This document shows, in pieces, positions 44,764 through 56,476 of a DNA stretch of 64,000 nt. How positions within the stretch are numbered: position 1 is the first letter of the stretch; each line of letters opens with the position of its first letter. Source of the DNA: Larimichthys crocea (taxonomy: Eukaryota > Chordata > Actinopteri > Sciaenidae); assembly GCF_000972845.2 (NCBI RefSeq), contig NC_040029.1:1065702-1129701 (forward strand). Direction: 5' to 3'. The translations under genes and the position numbers were made by a program. The notes below the pieces were generated by a model. That model did not search any database and was not told the DNA's origin. It worked only from the letters and a program-made list of their open reading frames with translations.

Positions 44764-45681
44764 ATATATATGTATAACTAGAAATAATTAAAATGCTCTG
44801 ACCACTCAATCAACTTTGGCAAGTTATGGCTAACAGCTGAAGGCCTGTTGCCAGCCTGGCAACAAAAAGTGGAAGAAACATTTACTTGCTACTTGCTTAC
44901 TTGCTATCACTGGTGATGGTAGTTTGGAAGCAGGATTTGAGTCTTCAATTTTCTGTCAAAGAACTCCCCAACATCTAACTCAATCTTTATTGATATAGCA
45001 CAACACAATACAAATAAAGAATGCAATACAAAGTGCTTCACAAACTAAAAAACATCTGACAGAAATTAAGCGAATATTGAAAACCCACCACAAGACTGAA
45101 AGAAAAAATTCAACGCTGTCCACCAACTATTCACCAATGAGGTCATGTTTTGGTGCAGTGTGGCTGTGAGCAGGATTACACAAAACCAACAGAACAGAGA
45201 TGCACCAAACTTTGTGGAGGGATGGGGCTCAGGCCAGGGAAGGAATCTGGTTACTCCCAACCCCTACTCAAAACTTCCAAAAGTACTCCTCCTACTGTCT
45301 TTGCATGAAATGAATTCTTTGGCAATTGCCTTCCTGTTTAACATGTCAAGCTTTTTCTTGTGAATATTGCACACAGGCCCATGTCTTCAGCCTTCGGAGC
45401 CCACTGAAGCTTCTCTCGTATTTTTCACGCGTCGGACCTGGTGGGTTTGGTCAAATGGCTGTGATTGGCTTGCTGGCCGGATGGATCTAACTGGACCAAT
45501 GGGTTTTCATGTAGCCTATGGAAAACTGACGTGCGCTCCGTTTCAGTATGCTGGTGGACCGCGAGGACGGGTAAATGGTTTAAATCTCAGAAAAAGTGGG
45601 GGGGATGAAATCGTCTTTTTGTAAAAGTGGGGGTGTCGCATCCCCCCCATCGCCCACGGGTGCGACGCCCGTGCAAAATCT

Positions 45682-48600
45682 AGTTCTAAGATTAAACCAA
45701 CTGCTTCAAGCACAAGTACCTCAGAATAGTACTTTAAGGGTACTTCATGTTCGTCAAACTTTCCTCCAGCAGAGAAAAGAGATCAAAATCGGCGACATCA
45801 TCACAATATGAAGTTGTGGCGAAGCAGAACCTCGCAGGTGGAGCCGGCAAGGAACACGACTGCGTACGTTCAGTGAACCGCGTGACCATGATGTGAACCC
45901 GGAAACTAGATGTTTTTGGCACATTTGGACTGAATTGGCACCATCCTGAGGTTCCTATGCATCACCTCCAAAAACTCTACTGAAGACATTGATCTAACAA
46001 GTGAACTGACCTTTGGAAGTGTGCCTGAGTTGGTTTAGTGTTTGAGTAAAAGTACCAGCAGCTGTCAGATAACTGGAGTGTAAAACAAGTTCCGTCTGAA
46101 ATTTAGTGAAGGCAAAGCATGAAAGTGTCAGAAAATGGAAACACCACAAACTGTAAAAAAAATATATATATCAATTACATTCGGAAATGACTTCACTTCA
46201 CTTCCTAACTTCTTCTGCACTTGAGTGAGAAGATTTTTCTCCTAGCAGATGACGGCACGCAGCGGTTAAGCCGCAGAAAATGGGCCCGGGTTTCTTAGTT
46301 AACGCTTCATCAATCAGCCTTATGGGCTTCTTTTGGACAGGATTTGATATCAAAATCATTTTAGACTGAAAACATTCCAAACGCAGCCCATCAGCTTGAC
46401 TGATAATACATTAACTCTAATGAAAAATTTGAATATTTCCAGTTTCTCTCTATCCATTCTGGTTAAGCTGGTTGTTAGCTGACTTGGTGTCATGATGGAT
46501 GGTGTTTATTTCTCCACATTTCCAAATTATAGATGACTGCGTCCTCTAAAGGCTTGTGCTTTGTAAATAATCGTTTTCACAGCTTCAATAATCAGCTATA
46601 GTTAGTTGGTGTTCATAGTCACCCTGTTAGAGTGGCTGTATATGATTTTAAGATGAATGTCTCGCTTTAAAGTCGATCTTTCCTTTCGTTGGAAGTGTGG
46701 AACAAACTGCAAAAGACAAAATCTGAGCTGCTACTGTATGTCCACAGACTGAACGTCCCTGATTTATGCCTTCACTGTTGTCTATTGACTTTAAAGCACG
46801 TCGCTCTGCCTCTGTGACTAGCCCCGCAGCTCTCAGCGCTCTCAAACATTCATCACACCCAGCAGTTGAGGCCCAGGAACATTCTACAAAACGGAGTTTG
46901 ATTTGGGAATATCTAAATGAAATGAAACTTAAATGAGGGACAATTATCGAGCGAAAGGATCTGCACTGGGGTGACTTGATCTGTGCTGAGCTCTGCAAAG
47001 TGCATTTTTCTTCTCATGAATAGAATATCAGCTCATTTCCTGGGTCATCTGCTGCTCGGGTAATTGGGTAAAGGGTTGAGAGCACGCTGAACACATCCAG
47101 GGAAAGGGCAAAAAAAAGGTTTCATTCATTCATGGTATCATAAGGCATTTTAACTCCATTTGTTGGTGTTATAGAATCAGAATGGACAACAGGCTGAAGG
47201 TTGTTTCCAGTTTCAGTATTAACAGTCCACTGATCAGTCATACAGCACCTGTGGGGTTACATTTGCATAAACAGAAATTGAACTACATTTCCCAAGACAA
47301 TGCAATTTATTGAGTCTGAATAGGATTCATTTGAAATCAAAAATGAATATAATATCTTATACTATAATACCTGTATTTTACTCAACTGATGAGGATTTCC
47401 CTTTTGATATAAATGTTGTAATTAAATGTGGGACTCTCTTTTGTAGCTTTATTGTATTTTTTTCATTATTCTTTTTATTAATATCAATAATATCCTCGTT
47501 TTAAAATACCTTTTCACACAATGACACCACTTGGACATATATACACAATGTACAATATTAACTGTAGACTGACATTTAAATTCGTCATGATTTAAACTGT
47601 TTGTGATATAGCTGGTATTTTATAGCATATTCAATGAATTTGCATCTCTATACAGAACTTTTCAGTGTTAGTGGCGGACTCCACCATTCATCCTTTGTTT
47701 TAAAAAGAGAACCACAGGGTGATTTTTATTGTGAAGCAGTCACAGGAAATGATGCAGCATGTAATTACAGCATTGCTAATTTTATAATTTGATCTCACTG
47801 ATATCTGCTTCCGTGCTGGTCAAGGATCTTTAAGTCACATGACCAATCAATGGATTGTAGACGAAAACTGTAAACAGTGTTTATTATTGGAAATACTGGA
47901 GTTTGAGTTTGGCGACATGTTTTCATTTATTTTCTTAAACCTGCTGTACATGATGTACTGTAATAGCTGTAGCAGTTAAACCAAAACAAATTGTTTTCAA
48001 CAGTTACTCTTTGCCAGACATTACAAGTTATTGGACTTTTGGGGTTAAGCAGTTAAAAAGCTGCTCTACAGTATAAAGCTTGCGCTGCCAAGTGTGTAGT
48101 TAATCATTGTTTTAAATTGCACTGCAAGACTCCTTATAATTAAAACAGTGAGGCAGTCTCATTTACTTTTTCATTTGACATTATTAACCAGAGGAAATAT
48201 AAAAGGGAACCATTAGGAGAACACTGAAAGCAGAAAACATACCTTCTATTCCTTCCTTCGTTTAATTCTCTTCTTTGATTTTAAATTAGAATTACATGTT
48301 GTTATGATCAGGCTGTCTCTTAGTTCACTCTGTCTGTGTGTGTGTGTGTGTGTGTGTCACTGGGTCTGGCCTCGAGTTCCCTTCTCACCTGCCTGATCAG
48401 CTCACCACCTGTTCCTCATCTAATGAACCTCTGCAGTCCAAAACACCAGAGCGTTCACTCTTCATTGAGTAACACAAGATTTAGTTTTTACATTGTTTTT
48501 TCATTTTAATTTTCCCTGTGCTCCAGGATATCCCCGTCTCCCACCTGCCATGCCCAGCTCAGTCTTGTCTTCCAGCCCATTTAAACCAAGTCTACCTTTC

Positions 48601-48879
48601 TCATTCAGTGACCATCATGAGTCACGTGCAGGAATACAGTACTGTCACACTCATTGCAATGATTTTCAGTCTGCGTGACAGTGTAGGCGCTTAATTCTCT
48701 TCAAACAGTATTCCAATGAGCAGTTATCAATAATGCATCTCTACTACAAAACATACACATTTCCACACTCAGAGAACTTCATTCAAGCTGCTCTAATCAT
48801 TATTTTCATAAACAGAGAATCACCACCAACTCTGCAATTCCTCCTTTTTCGCATCTTTCAGTGTGGTGTTTTGGTTTTA
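45682..48879. other. No recognised feature; GT microsatellite
   Basis: GT run at 48331-48356. 48290-48670 includes CACCTGCCTGATCAGCTCAC and CATTTAAACC phrases often seen in fish repeats, but I cannot define ends. The remainder looks single-copy. Confidence 0.45.
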
Positions 48880-48892
48880 CAACCCACAATTT

Positions 48893-49088
48893 TTATTTTT
48901 TTTGGCCCTTTATGCCTTTAATGATAGTACAGCTGAAGATAGACAGGAAGCAGGGAGCAGAGAGAGGGGGAGTGACACGCAGTAAATGGCCGTCCGATGC
49001 GGGATTCGAACCGGGGCCAGCTGCAGCGAGGACTATAGCCTCCACACACGGGGCGGCCGCTTAACCCACTACGCTACCGACCGCCCCG
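48893..49088 (-). mobile_element. tRNA-derived SINE
   Basis: On the minus strand it starts CGGGGCGGTCGGTAGCGTAG, with A-box-like TAGCGTAGTGGGTTAAGC and a B box GGTTCGAATCC, then GTGTCACTCCCCCTCTCTC and an A-rich tail. A 13-bp target duplication, CAACCCACAATTT, lies at 48880-48892 and 49089-49101. Both internal RNA polymerase III boxes are present, so it is the best-preserved SINE head here along with that near 56600. Confidence 0.92.
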
Positions 49089-49101
49089 CAACCCACAATT
49101 T

Positions 49102-50172
49102 AAGTTTGATTCATTCTCACCACTCTTTATCAGCGGCACATCATAACAGGAAGCTGTTTTCAGCTACACCACAATCAAAAAAAGATTGCCACTAAACACA
49201 CTCCAGGTATCAATTATGTTTCACTCAAAATCTATTTGGCAGAACAAATGAGTGACATGCAAACATTATTGCTTATTTTATTATCGTTGGGGAAAAAAAA
49301 GGCTTCTGGTGTAATGAATGTAGTGTGACGCATCTGATGAGTCATAATCATATTTTAAGTCATGGTGTCATTAAACTAAATTATTGAAAAAAACAGTTGA
49401 AGACATTCCAGAGAAAATGTATTTGACTGAGGTATGGGTAGCCTCACACCAAAGGGTTTTTGGGTAAAAATATAACTTCATGAAGAGTCATTCTTTAATG
49501 TGCATCTTCCTCTGCCTGCTCCGCTGACGTACACTATATATTTATTGGGAATGAATATTGAATGAAGACATTTGCATTTTGTCTATTAGAGGATTGCTTC
49601 TGAGGTGACAACAGCAGAATGAGTGTTAATGCGTATCCTCCCTGTATTAGAGCTGGAGCAGCCGCCATTATTCACAGGCAGTGATGAAGCCCAGGAGGCT
49701 GGAGCCGTTTGTCTGCAATGGGAATAAAGCGATCCGTCATATAAAACTAGTTCTGTCAAGTGCAGCCTTATCTGTTTGACATTAAACTCTACTGACAGGA
49801 TAATGCACTGAATGGTCTGAGCCGAGTGGACCGTGCGTGACAGCGAACCTCCCAGCTGAATCAGAAAGCATCAAAGACGCCGGAGCCAGAGTCGGAGGCA
49901 CTCCACACCTCTGATAAGAGCGTGTTGTTGTTTACCACAAGGAGAAAGAAAGTTACACTCACACACATTCACACCTCGGAGCTGCCTAGTTTAACCACAG
50001 TCTTGTTCTACTGGCCACTGAGCTGAGCCGCTGGGCCTGCTAAGCGTTGGGTGGTTTGGTCAAGGTGATCGAGGACAGAGCGTTTCTGTTTTACTGTTAC
50101 TGCCCAGATGTTTCCAGCTGACAGTAATAAGTGCACTTGTCAGAGCCCATGTGTAAAAATACAAAAGTACAT
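49102..50172. other. No gene; possible conserved non-coding block
   Basis: 49555-49800 (GAATGAATATTGAATGAAG, GCAGCCGCCATTATTCACAG) is non-repetitive and looks like conserved non-coding sequence by eye. No exon or element ends seen. Confidence 0.4.
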
Positions 50173-50175
50173 TTA

Positions 50176-50604
50176 GGCCCTGTTTACACGTACACGGGTA
50201 TTTTTAAAAACGGAGACATTTCCCTTCGTTTGTACCTATCTTTTACACGCAAACGGTGAATTCGCCTCTGAAAACAAATCTTTCTAAAAACTCTGGCTAA
50301 AGTGGGGATTCTGGAAAACTACGGTTTTGCGTTTGCATGTAAATTGAGATAAACAGAGTTTTAGGCAGCTGATCACCAAAAGTGCTACCAATGTTTACCT
50401 TTTGCTATGACGATGATCATGGAAGCAGCCGCCCATAGGCTTGGCGTAGTTATGATGCCGCTCCATGCCGTAGTTATGCGGGTTGATGTAGACGAAAACT
50501 TTTTTGAAAACGATGCTATGTGCACGATGTTATTTTGGAAAACGGAAAACGGAGGGAGGGAAATATTCGTTTCTCAACATACCCGACTATGTGTAAACGT
50601 AGCC
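50176..50604 (+). mobile_element. PIF/Harbinger MITE
   Basis: Left end GGCCCTGTTTACACG and right end GTGTAAACGTAGCC are inverted, flanked by TTA at 50173-50175 and 50605-50607, the typical Harbinger 3-bp duplication. Internal sequence is closely related to the Harbinger at 55710 (CCTTCGTTTGTACCTATC, GGTTTTGCGTTTGC, GTGCACGATGTTATTTTGG). It keeps the start codon region MTMIMEA at 50407 but almost no transposase beyond it. Confidence 0.92.
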
Positions 50605-50607
50605 TTA

Positions 50608-52272
50608 GTCATGTACGTATAACACGTACGTGTTTGTAAGTTTTTATGCTGAGAACAGCTGCCTGCTGAGTGCACCAAAACAGTAAAGTGGCGAGCCCGC
50701 AAACCAAAACAATGAGGTGCTAAAAATGCTCCAAAGAGCTGAGAGTAATTAAAAGTGGGATGATAGATCCCTGTGGGTTCATCACTACAAGAGGCCCCTT
50801 TCAAATTACACAAAGTTATTTGATCAGTTGCCAAAATAAAAGAAATGATTAGTGCAGCCGGAGCACCTATAACGGTTACAGAAGTCACCAGCTCGTCCGC
50901 TCCAGTTGGGAACTTCTTTCACTCCTGTTCTTATGCAACCAACTGCCACCAGATTTATAGCTCCAATTAGAGGGCGTTGAAAAAAAAATTTTAGTATCCA
51001 CTTCTCTGCTGGATCCGCTGCCACCAAAAATATTTAGCACTTCAGGCTTTAAACTATGTCTTAATGAAACAGAAAGAGACATAGAGAAAGAACGAAGGAG
51101 AAGTTGAACTTTAATAATCCCCTCAGGGACACAGCAGTCCAAAAGTGCTGGAATTAGTTGTTAAAAAGTGGACACTGGATTTCAGTGGCAGATTAGCAAA
51201 TTGAAAGGACGGACAGTGACTACATCTCCCCAGAGTGACTATTATGAGTGCCAGAACATAAGGAATGACTGCACAGGTAAGTGTTTTAATGTGCTCGTAT
51301 ACCGTACGTATATACGGGATAAGATATGTAAATTACACTGTCTTCCCACATAACTGCATTCATTTCATTTTATATCTGACATCCACTTTGCAGTAAAACA
51401 TTTTCAGAGTTATCTCTCCGTTTTTCTGTGGCCTTAAATTCCTAAAATGTGTTCAACGCAGCACATCATGCGATGTGAACAGACATTCCTACAGAACTGT
51501 GAACATTAAGGTCGTGTTTTTTTCTATCAGCCTCACGTTTTCATCATTACACCAAGCAGAAAGTGTCCACCACATAACATCAGCTGTATGATAAAGTAAG
51601 CCACAAACACTTTTATTAACACGTTTTGAGTCAAATGTTTGGGGGATGTCTGTGACTTCATGAATCATCTGCGTTTCTACGATAAGCAACACTTCAAATC
51701 TGAAACAATGCAGAGCCGGGCTCGACTTCAGAAAGTTAGAGTTGGCATCAATCAGCTTCACTGACAGCGTGCCAATTTTATCTTTTCAAAACCTCAAGTG
51801 AGACACAGAGAAAACCAAATCATAGACAGGACGTCTCAAAGACAATAGGTGAAGTACAAATAGCACGTAGCAGACACCTGTCCCCACCCAAGTGTGATTC
51901 CAGTCTCTAAGTCAGTAAATCAAGGATGAAGACAAAGACAAATAGATTCTATTACAGTGAATTTGTCTGTCTCTACCAGACCACCTGCATGTAAAGCATC
52001 TTATTTCTCGGCTTATATTATTGTTCCTCAATATTCTGTTCTGTGCGGCACCAGTGTTTTCACTTCTCGTTTGAATACTACACAAAAATAAAGCTGGCAG
52101 GTCTGCTGAAGTCAGAGTGTGCGCAGAAATTCAGAGGAAGGCTCATTTTAAAGAAAGTTAACACACAGCTTCAATAAAGAACGCCTAATGTTGTTAAGAA
52201 AGTAGTGGACTGTATTATGTCATCTTTGAGGATATATAGGTACAGGTGTACACCTGGATGTTTCTGGATATT
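50608..52272. other. No gene; a short LINE/SINE tail-like motif
   Basis: 51100-51130 reads TTGAACTTTAATAATCCCCT then CAGGGACA, similar to a TTTATTGATCCC...GGGAAA tail motif common in fish retroelements. The rest is unremarkable. Confidence 0.45.
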
Positions 52273-52540
52273 TTCAAGGATTCAAGGATTCAAGGAGTTT
52301 TATTTGTCATTACAACACATGTAAACATGGGATGAAACGAAAATTGGTTTCCCCTGGTCCTGGAGCAGCCCAATATCAAATATAAAATAAAATATAAAAT
52401 ATATAGAACATAAAATATAAAAAATAAAGGCAAATTTAAATTTAAGAAAAAGTATATACAATAAATAGAAAAACAGTATAACACCATGGTGAGGTAGTGA
52501 GATGTGCAAGTGTCCAGGTTGAAGATCTGGAATCCCTCTT
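52273..52540 (-). mobile_element. LINE/SINE 3' end (L2-like tail)
   Basis: Minus-strand copy of the 3' sequence also found at 58802-58981: tail of TTGAATCC units, then TTTTATTTGTCATTACAAC on the plus strand and CATGTAAACATGGGATGAAA. The last part fades into A/T-rich sequence. The right limit is approximate. Short ORFs here repeat the same residues only because the two copies share sequence. Confidence 0.75.
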
Positions 52541-52947
52541 GGTGTACCATGCATTGTCAGCTAGCTGCAGCACTGGCTGCTGTGTGTCTGTGGGATGAAT
52601 TAATTGCAGCAAATTTGATGATGATTATAGTTTGAATAATTCAAACATCGCAGAATTAACCGCTGGGCTCTCTTAGTTACTGTTGCTATGTCTGTCAAAC
52701 TTGGCGTTATCATTCATGTGCAGTTTAGAATTTAATCAACAGGTCCTTGAATGTAGCTGTAGTTAGTTAAGTAAGCCAAAGTAAGACAAATGTAAGATTT
52801 AATTCTAACATAACCCGGACTGGTATTGATAATAAGTGAAATGCAATTTATGGGACTAAAAAACAAAACGGGAGATGGCTTCAAAATATGAGAGAAACAC
52901 GAGAAACCGGAATGTTGGCAGGTATGATGTTAAGCCATTTTAGGCTA
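52541..52947. other. No recognised feature
   Basis: Ordinary AT-rich stretch before the third foldback element. Confidence 0.5.
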
Positions 52948-52952
52948 GGGCG

Positions 52953-53555
52953 TGTTGAGCCGCGTTATGTAATAACGGTGCATTTTGTAATAAACGTCCA
53001 AAATGTAATAACTTTTTCATTTCATTTTGTAATAAAGCCGCATTTTGTAATAAACTGCCCCAACGCATTTTGTAATAAATTTTGCCGCATTATGTAATAA
53101 GTTATTACATTTTGACAAGATTATTACCAAATGCAAAAAATCTGCAATTTACATAATATTCTCTGTTAATGCAACCTTTGAATAGTGTACTGATAGTAAT
53201 TGCTAAGTACTGCTACTAGGCTAATACAGTGATACTAATAATAGGCCTAGCTTTTACAAATACTTTAAAGTAAAATAAAATACAATTAACAAACAAATAA
53301 ACTATGCTTTAGAATTGTTATTACATAATGCACCATGTTATTACATTTCCTAGAAAATAAAAAAGTTGCAAGTGCATTTTGTAATAATCTTGTCAAAATG
53401 TAATAACTTATTACATAATGCGGCAAAATTTATTACAAAATGCATTGGGGCAGTTTATTACAAACTGCGGCTTTATTACAAAATGAAATGAAAAAGTTAT
53501 TACATTTTGGACGTTTATTACAAAATGCACCGTTATTACAAAATGCGGCTCAACA
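52953..53555 (-). mobile_element. Foldback element, copy 3
   Basis: TGTTGAGCCGC... to ...GCGGCTCAACA, flanked by GGGCG at 52948-52952 and 53556-53560. The left arm has seven GTAATAA units. The loop is inverted relative to the copies at 2259 and 28510 (reads TAATAGGCCTAGC here, GCTAGGCCTATTA there). It keeps the loop segment that copy 2 has lost. No coding capacity. Confidence 0.93.
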
Positions 53556-53560
53556 GGGCG

Positions 53561-54768
53561 ACTGGAACTTCCCTGAATCCAATAAAAAAGCAGGACAGAG
53601 CTCCCAATGTTAACCTAAAGTCTGATATAGTAAAGAGGGCTTCGTGCTAGTTAATAAAAACATAAGCTGTAACCCAAAATAAAGCAGTTAGCCAATAGGA
53701 TGCTCCGTAGAATGTCTGGTTACTAGTGTAGGAGGTTAATTAAAGCTAACATCTTCTTTGGTAGCTGACCATAGATGTATTTTTCCATCATTTCCAACCA
53801 TACTGTACAGTAACTGCCTGGCTCTTATTCATATTCTCAATGCACACCTTGCTGCGTGATGGAAAGCAATGGGAAACAGGATCCAGGACAATCCTGGCCC
53901 AAAACGTGCAATTTTGTTTTAGCGCCTGCCAGGAGACAGGTCAGCCCTCAAGTGGAGAGAATTACCAATAACTTGAGGGCAGCTGGACTGATATCCAGGT
54001 TGCTTGAAGGTTGTATTCTAGCTGGGATCTGGGGATGGGAGATTTTTCATCTGTTGTCCCCGGCCTGACTCCTGAACAGCCCTAGAGCAAAGCACAGAGT
54101 CCAAAATTGCTCCAAGGATGCTGCAGACCTGCTCTCTGCTGTCTTTGATGAGATTGCTGTGTGTTCAGGTCTATGTGTGAAGATCTCTCGCCTGGTGGGA
54201 TGCTTGGAAATGAATTCTGATTACCATGTGTCGAGTGACATTCAGGATCCTCTGTATTCCTGTGTATTTTTTGAGTGTTTTTGCCTGACTGTACTGTAAT
54301 TATCCCCCAGCAGACCTGGGAATATCATAATTCTATTCTGGGCTTGTTTGCTTTTGCCAACTTCACGCTTGCCAAACCTGTAAGAGCAAAACAAAATCCT
54401 ACAACACAGAGCATCATCCCCCAGCAGCCGAGTAAGTCTGCCTACATGACACACAGCCCCTCGAATTGGCGCATCCTCAGCTAGCAAACATATGCCTTTA
54501 TTTACAACGATCACGAGCATCATTAAGCGTAGCCATTAGTCAGCCGGTGCAGGAAATGGCAGGGATCCCGCTAGCTCATTGGCTGGGGGACCTCGTTAAG
54601 GGGTTTTGATTGGTTTGACGATGACCTCCCTGTGTGTGTGTGAGAGAGAGAGTGTGTGCATGTGTGTGAGTGTGTGTGTGTGTGTGTTGGCAGGGGTGAC
54701 AGATAGGAACACAGCCGGACCAGCTGGCTGAAAATCACCGCAATCTGCTTCCTAGTTTAGCTGGCCCG

Positions 54769-54771
<3 letters not shown>
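53561..54771. other. No recognised feature
   Basis: Short TG/AG runs near 54630-54690. 54530-54610 contains two inverted CCAAT-type motifs (CATTGGCTGG, GATTGGTTTG) but no other promoter signal. Confidence 0.45.

Positions 54772-54814
<43 letters not shown>
54772..54814 (+). repeat. (AC)21 microsatellite
   Basis: Uninterrupted AC run of about 43 bp. Confidence 0.98.
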
Positions 54815-54816
<2 letters not shown>

Positions 54817-55326
54817 GCACAACGTACATTAGCTAAAGACTTAAGTGCATTCAATTATTTACTACCCATTATACGTAAAGAGTGTTAATTAAGTGCTTCA
54901 AACAAGAAAAAACTGAAAAGAAGAAAAAAATCGGACAAAAAAGAAATGATTCAATAATACTTACATCATATAAAGTTATATAAATATGGAGTTATTGTGG
55001 AATGGCTGGTCCATATAACACTGACTGACAATCAGTCACTAAAAAGGAACAGACTAATTTGTGTAATTTAGCTGTGACAGTAGCAATACACACTTCCCCT
55101 CCATCCCCTGGTGAAACCACTGGTGTGTGTCCTCTCTCTTTCTCCCCTCTCTGTAGAGAAGCGGAACCATTTGCAGGTCATTAAAATAATTTATTACAAT
55201 TCTCAATATTCTCTTAATTAAAATTCACTTATCGCAGTTGGAGACTTGAGAGCAGGGCCATTAAGGAGACTGCTCTCCCGAGTGCACGTATAGGAATGTG
55301 TGTGCATACAGAATGTGTGAATACGA

Positions 55327-55331
<5 letters not shown>
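54815..55331. other. No recognised feature
   Basis: AT-rich, with AATTA-type motifs around 55180-55240. Nothing definable. Confidence 0.45.

Positions 55332-55387
<56 letters not shown>
55332..55387 (+). repeat. (TG)28 microsatellite
   Basis: Uninterrupted TG run of 56 bp. Confidence 0.98.
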
Positions 55388-55389
<2 letters not shown>

Positions 55390-55675
55390 CTGTATCAGCG
55401 CCCGTGTGTGCAGGCATACCAAACTTTGGCTCTTAATCACTGGCTTCCTTGATGAAGTCACACTGTGAGGCAGTCCTGTACAGAAAACACTAAAGCACGC
55501 CATCATCTTTTACCCAACCAGACATGGAGACTAAAACATGCTTCAACACTTCCAATTAGTGAACAAACACACACACACTGGAATATTTACTTTGATTACA
55601 CCTTCAATGTTCTTTGCTGAAACGACAGGTAGCGGATTTTATGAGCTAAGTGGTTGAATTGGTTGAAAACTCCAT
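55388..55675. other. No recognised feature
   Basis: Short single-copy stretch up to the SINE target duplication. Confidence 0.5.
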
Positions 55676-55709
55676 CTCGAGTGGACTGTTGGTCTTTTTA
55701 TTTGACAGA

Positions 55710-56476
55710 GGCCCTGTTTACACGTACATGGGTATATTAAAAACGGAGACATTTCCCTTCGTTTGTACCTATCTTTTACACGCAAACGGTGAATTCGCCT
55801 CTGAAAGCGAATCTTTCTAAAAGCTGAGTGGGGATTCTGGAAAACTACGGTTTTGCGTTTGCGTGTAAATTGAGATAAACAGAGTTTTAGTGCGACCAAT
55901 GTTTACTTGTTGCTATGACGATGATCATGGAAGCGTTCAGAGTAGCAGTCGCATTTCTTCTGGTGCAAACACTTTTCATGTGTTTGCAATTGCATACACA
56001 GCTGATGCATCATGTCGATGACCAGAGACGAATGAGGGCTCGGAGGTCAGCAATTTTGCCACTTCTCCCACCTATTCAAAGACCCAGTCGCCATCACCGC
56101 CAACGTCGCCGGTTTTGGGTCCGACCTGGGCGGACTGCTGTCTGGTGGGATAATTTTGAAAATGAAGTGGTTGTCCCGGAGGAGTGGCGTGAAAATTTTA
56201 GGATGTCGCGGTCATCACTGTTGGTACTCTCCGACTTGCTGCGTCCTTACATGGAGGGCGAGATGACCGTCATGCGGTCTCCTGTCGGTGTCATAAAAAA
56301 AGTTGCCTGCACATTGTATTACCTGTAGTTATGATGGTGCTTGATGGCATTTTTATGTGGGTTGATGTAAACGAAAACTTTTTTGAAAGCGATGCTATGT
56401 GCACGATGTTATTTTGGAAAACGGAGGGAAGGAAATATTCGTTTCTCAACATACCCGGCTATGTGTAAACGTAGAC
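55710..56476 (+). mobile_element. PIF/Harbinger element, internally deleted (nested)
   Basis: Left end GGCCCTGTTTACACG and right end GTGTAAACGTAGAC. Flanking AGA at 55707-55709 and 56477-56479 is a 3-bp duplication, though not the usual TTA/TAA. It is inserted in a SINE. It shares both end regions with the MITE at 50176 but keeps about 340 bp more, including the start of a transposase ORF. Confidence 0.92.
55915..56328 (+). pseudogene. Harbinger transposase N-terminal fragment
   Basis: A 137-residue frame starting MTMIMEAFRVAVAFLLVQ. From about residue 65 it reads RRRFWVRPGRTAVWWDNFEN, EVVVPEEWRENFRMSRSSLL, then LRPYMEG and MRSPVGVIKKVACTLYYL. This is the N-terminal part of HARBI1-type PIF/Harbinger transposases (RRFWVRPGR...WRENFRMS is diagnostic). 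A stop follows LYYL, where intact proteins continue to the helix-turn-helix and the DDE nuclease, so no catalytic Asp is present. The start codon region is also kept in the copy at 50407. A Myb/SANT-like partner gene, usual in autonomous Harbingers, is not in this element. Confidence 0.9.

Larger units (their letters stand above)
43800..45673. mobile_element. hAT transposon interrupted by a second hAT
   Basis: Left end CAGGGGCGTCACA and right end TGCGACGCCCGTG are inverted with two mismatches. The perfect 8-bp target duplication CAAAATCT lies at 43792-43799 and 45674-45681. GTGGGGGTGT motifs occur just inside both ends. Excluding the nested 866-bp element and one 8-bp duplication, it is about 1.0 kb with no transposase remnant. 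It also holds a TTTATTGATATAGCAC...AAAGTGCTTCACA stretch common in fish repeats (44985-45045). Confidence 0.9.

Noticed and set aside
48990..49085. tRNA gene on the minus strand
   Set aside because: A and B boxes are present, but no cloverleaf could be drawn by eye. The SINE body and a 13-bp target duplication explain it.
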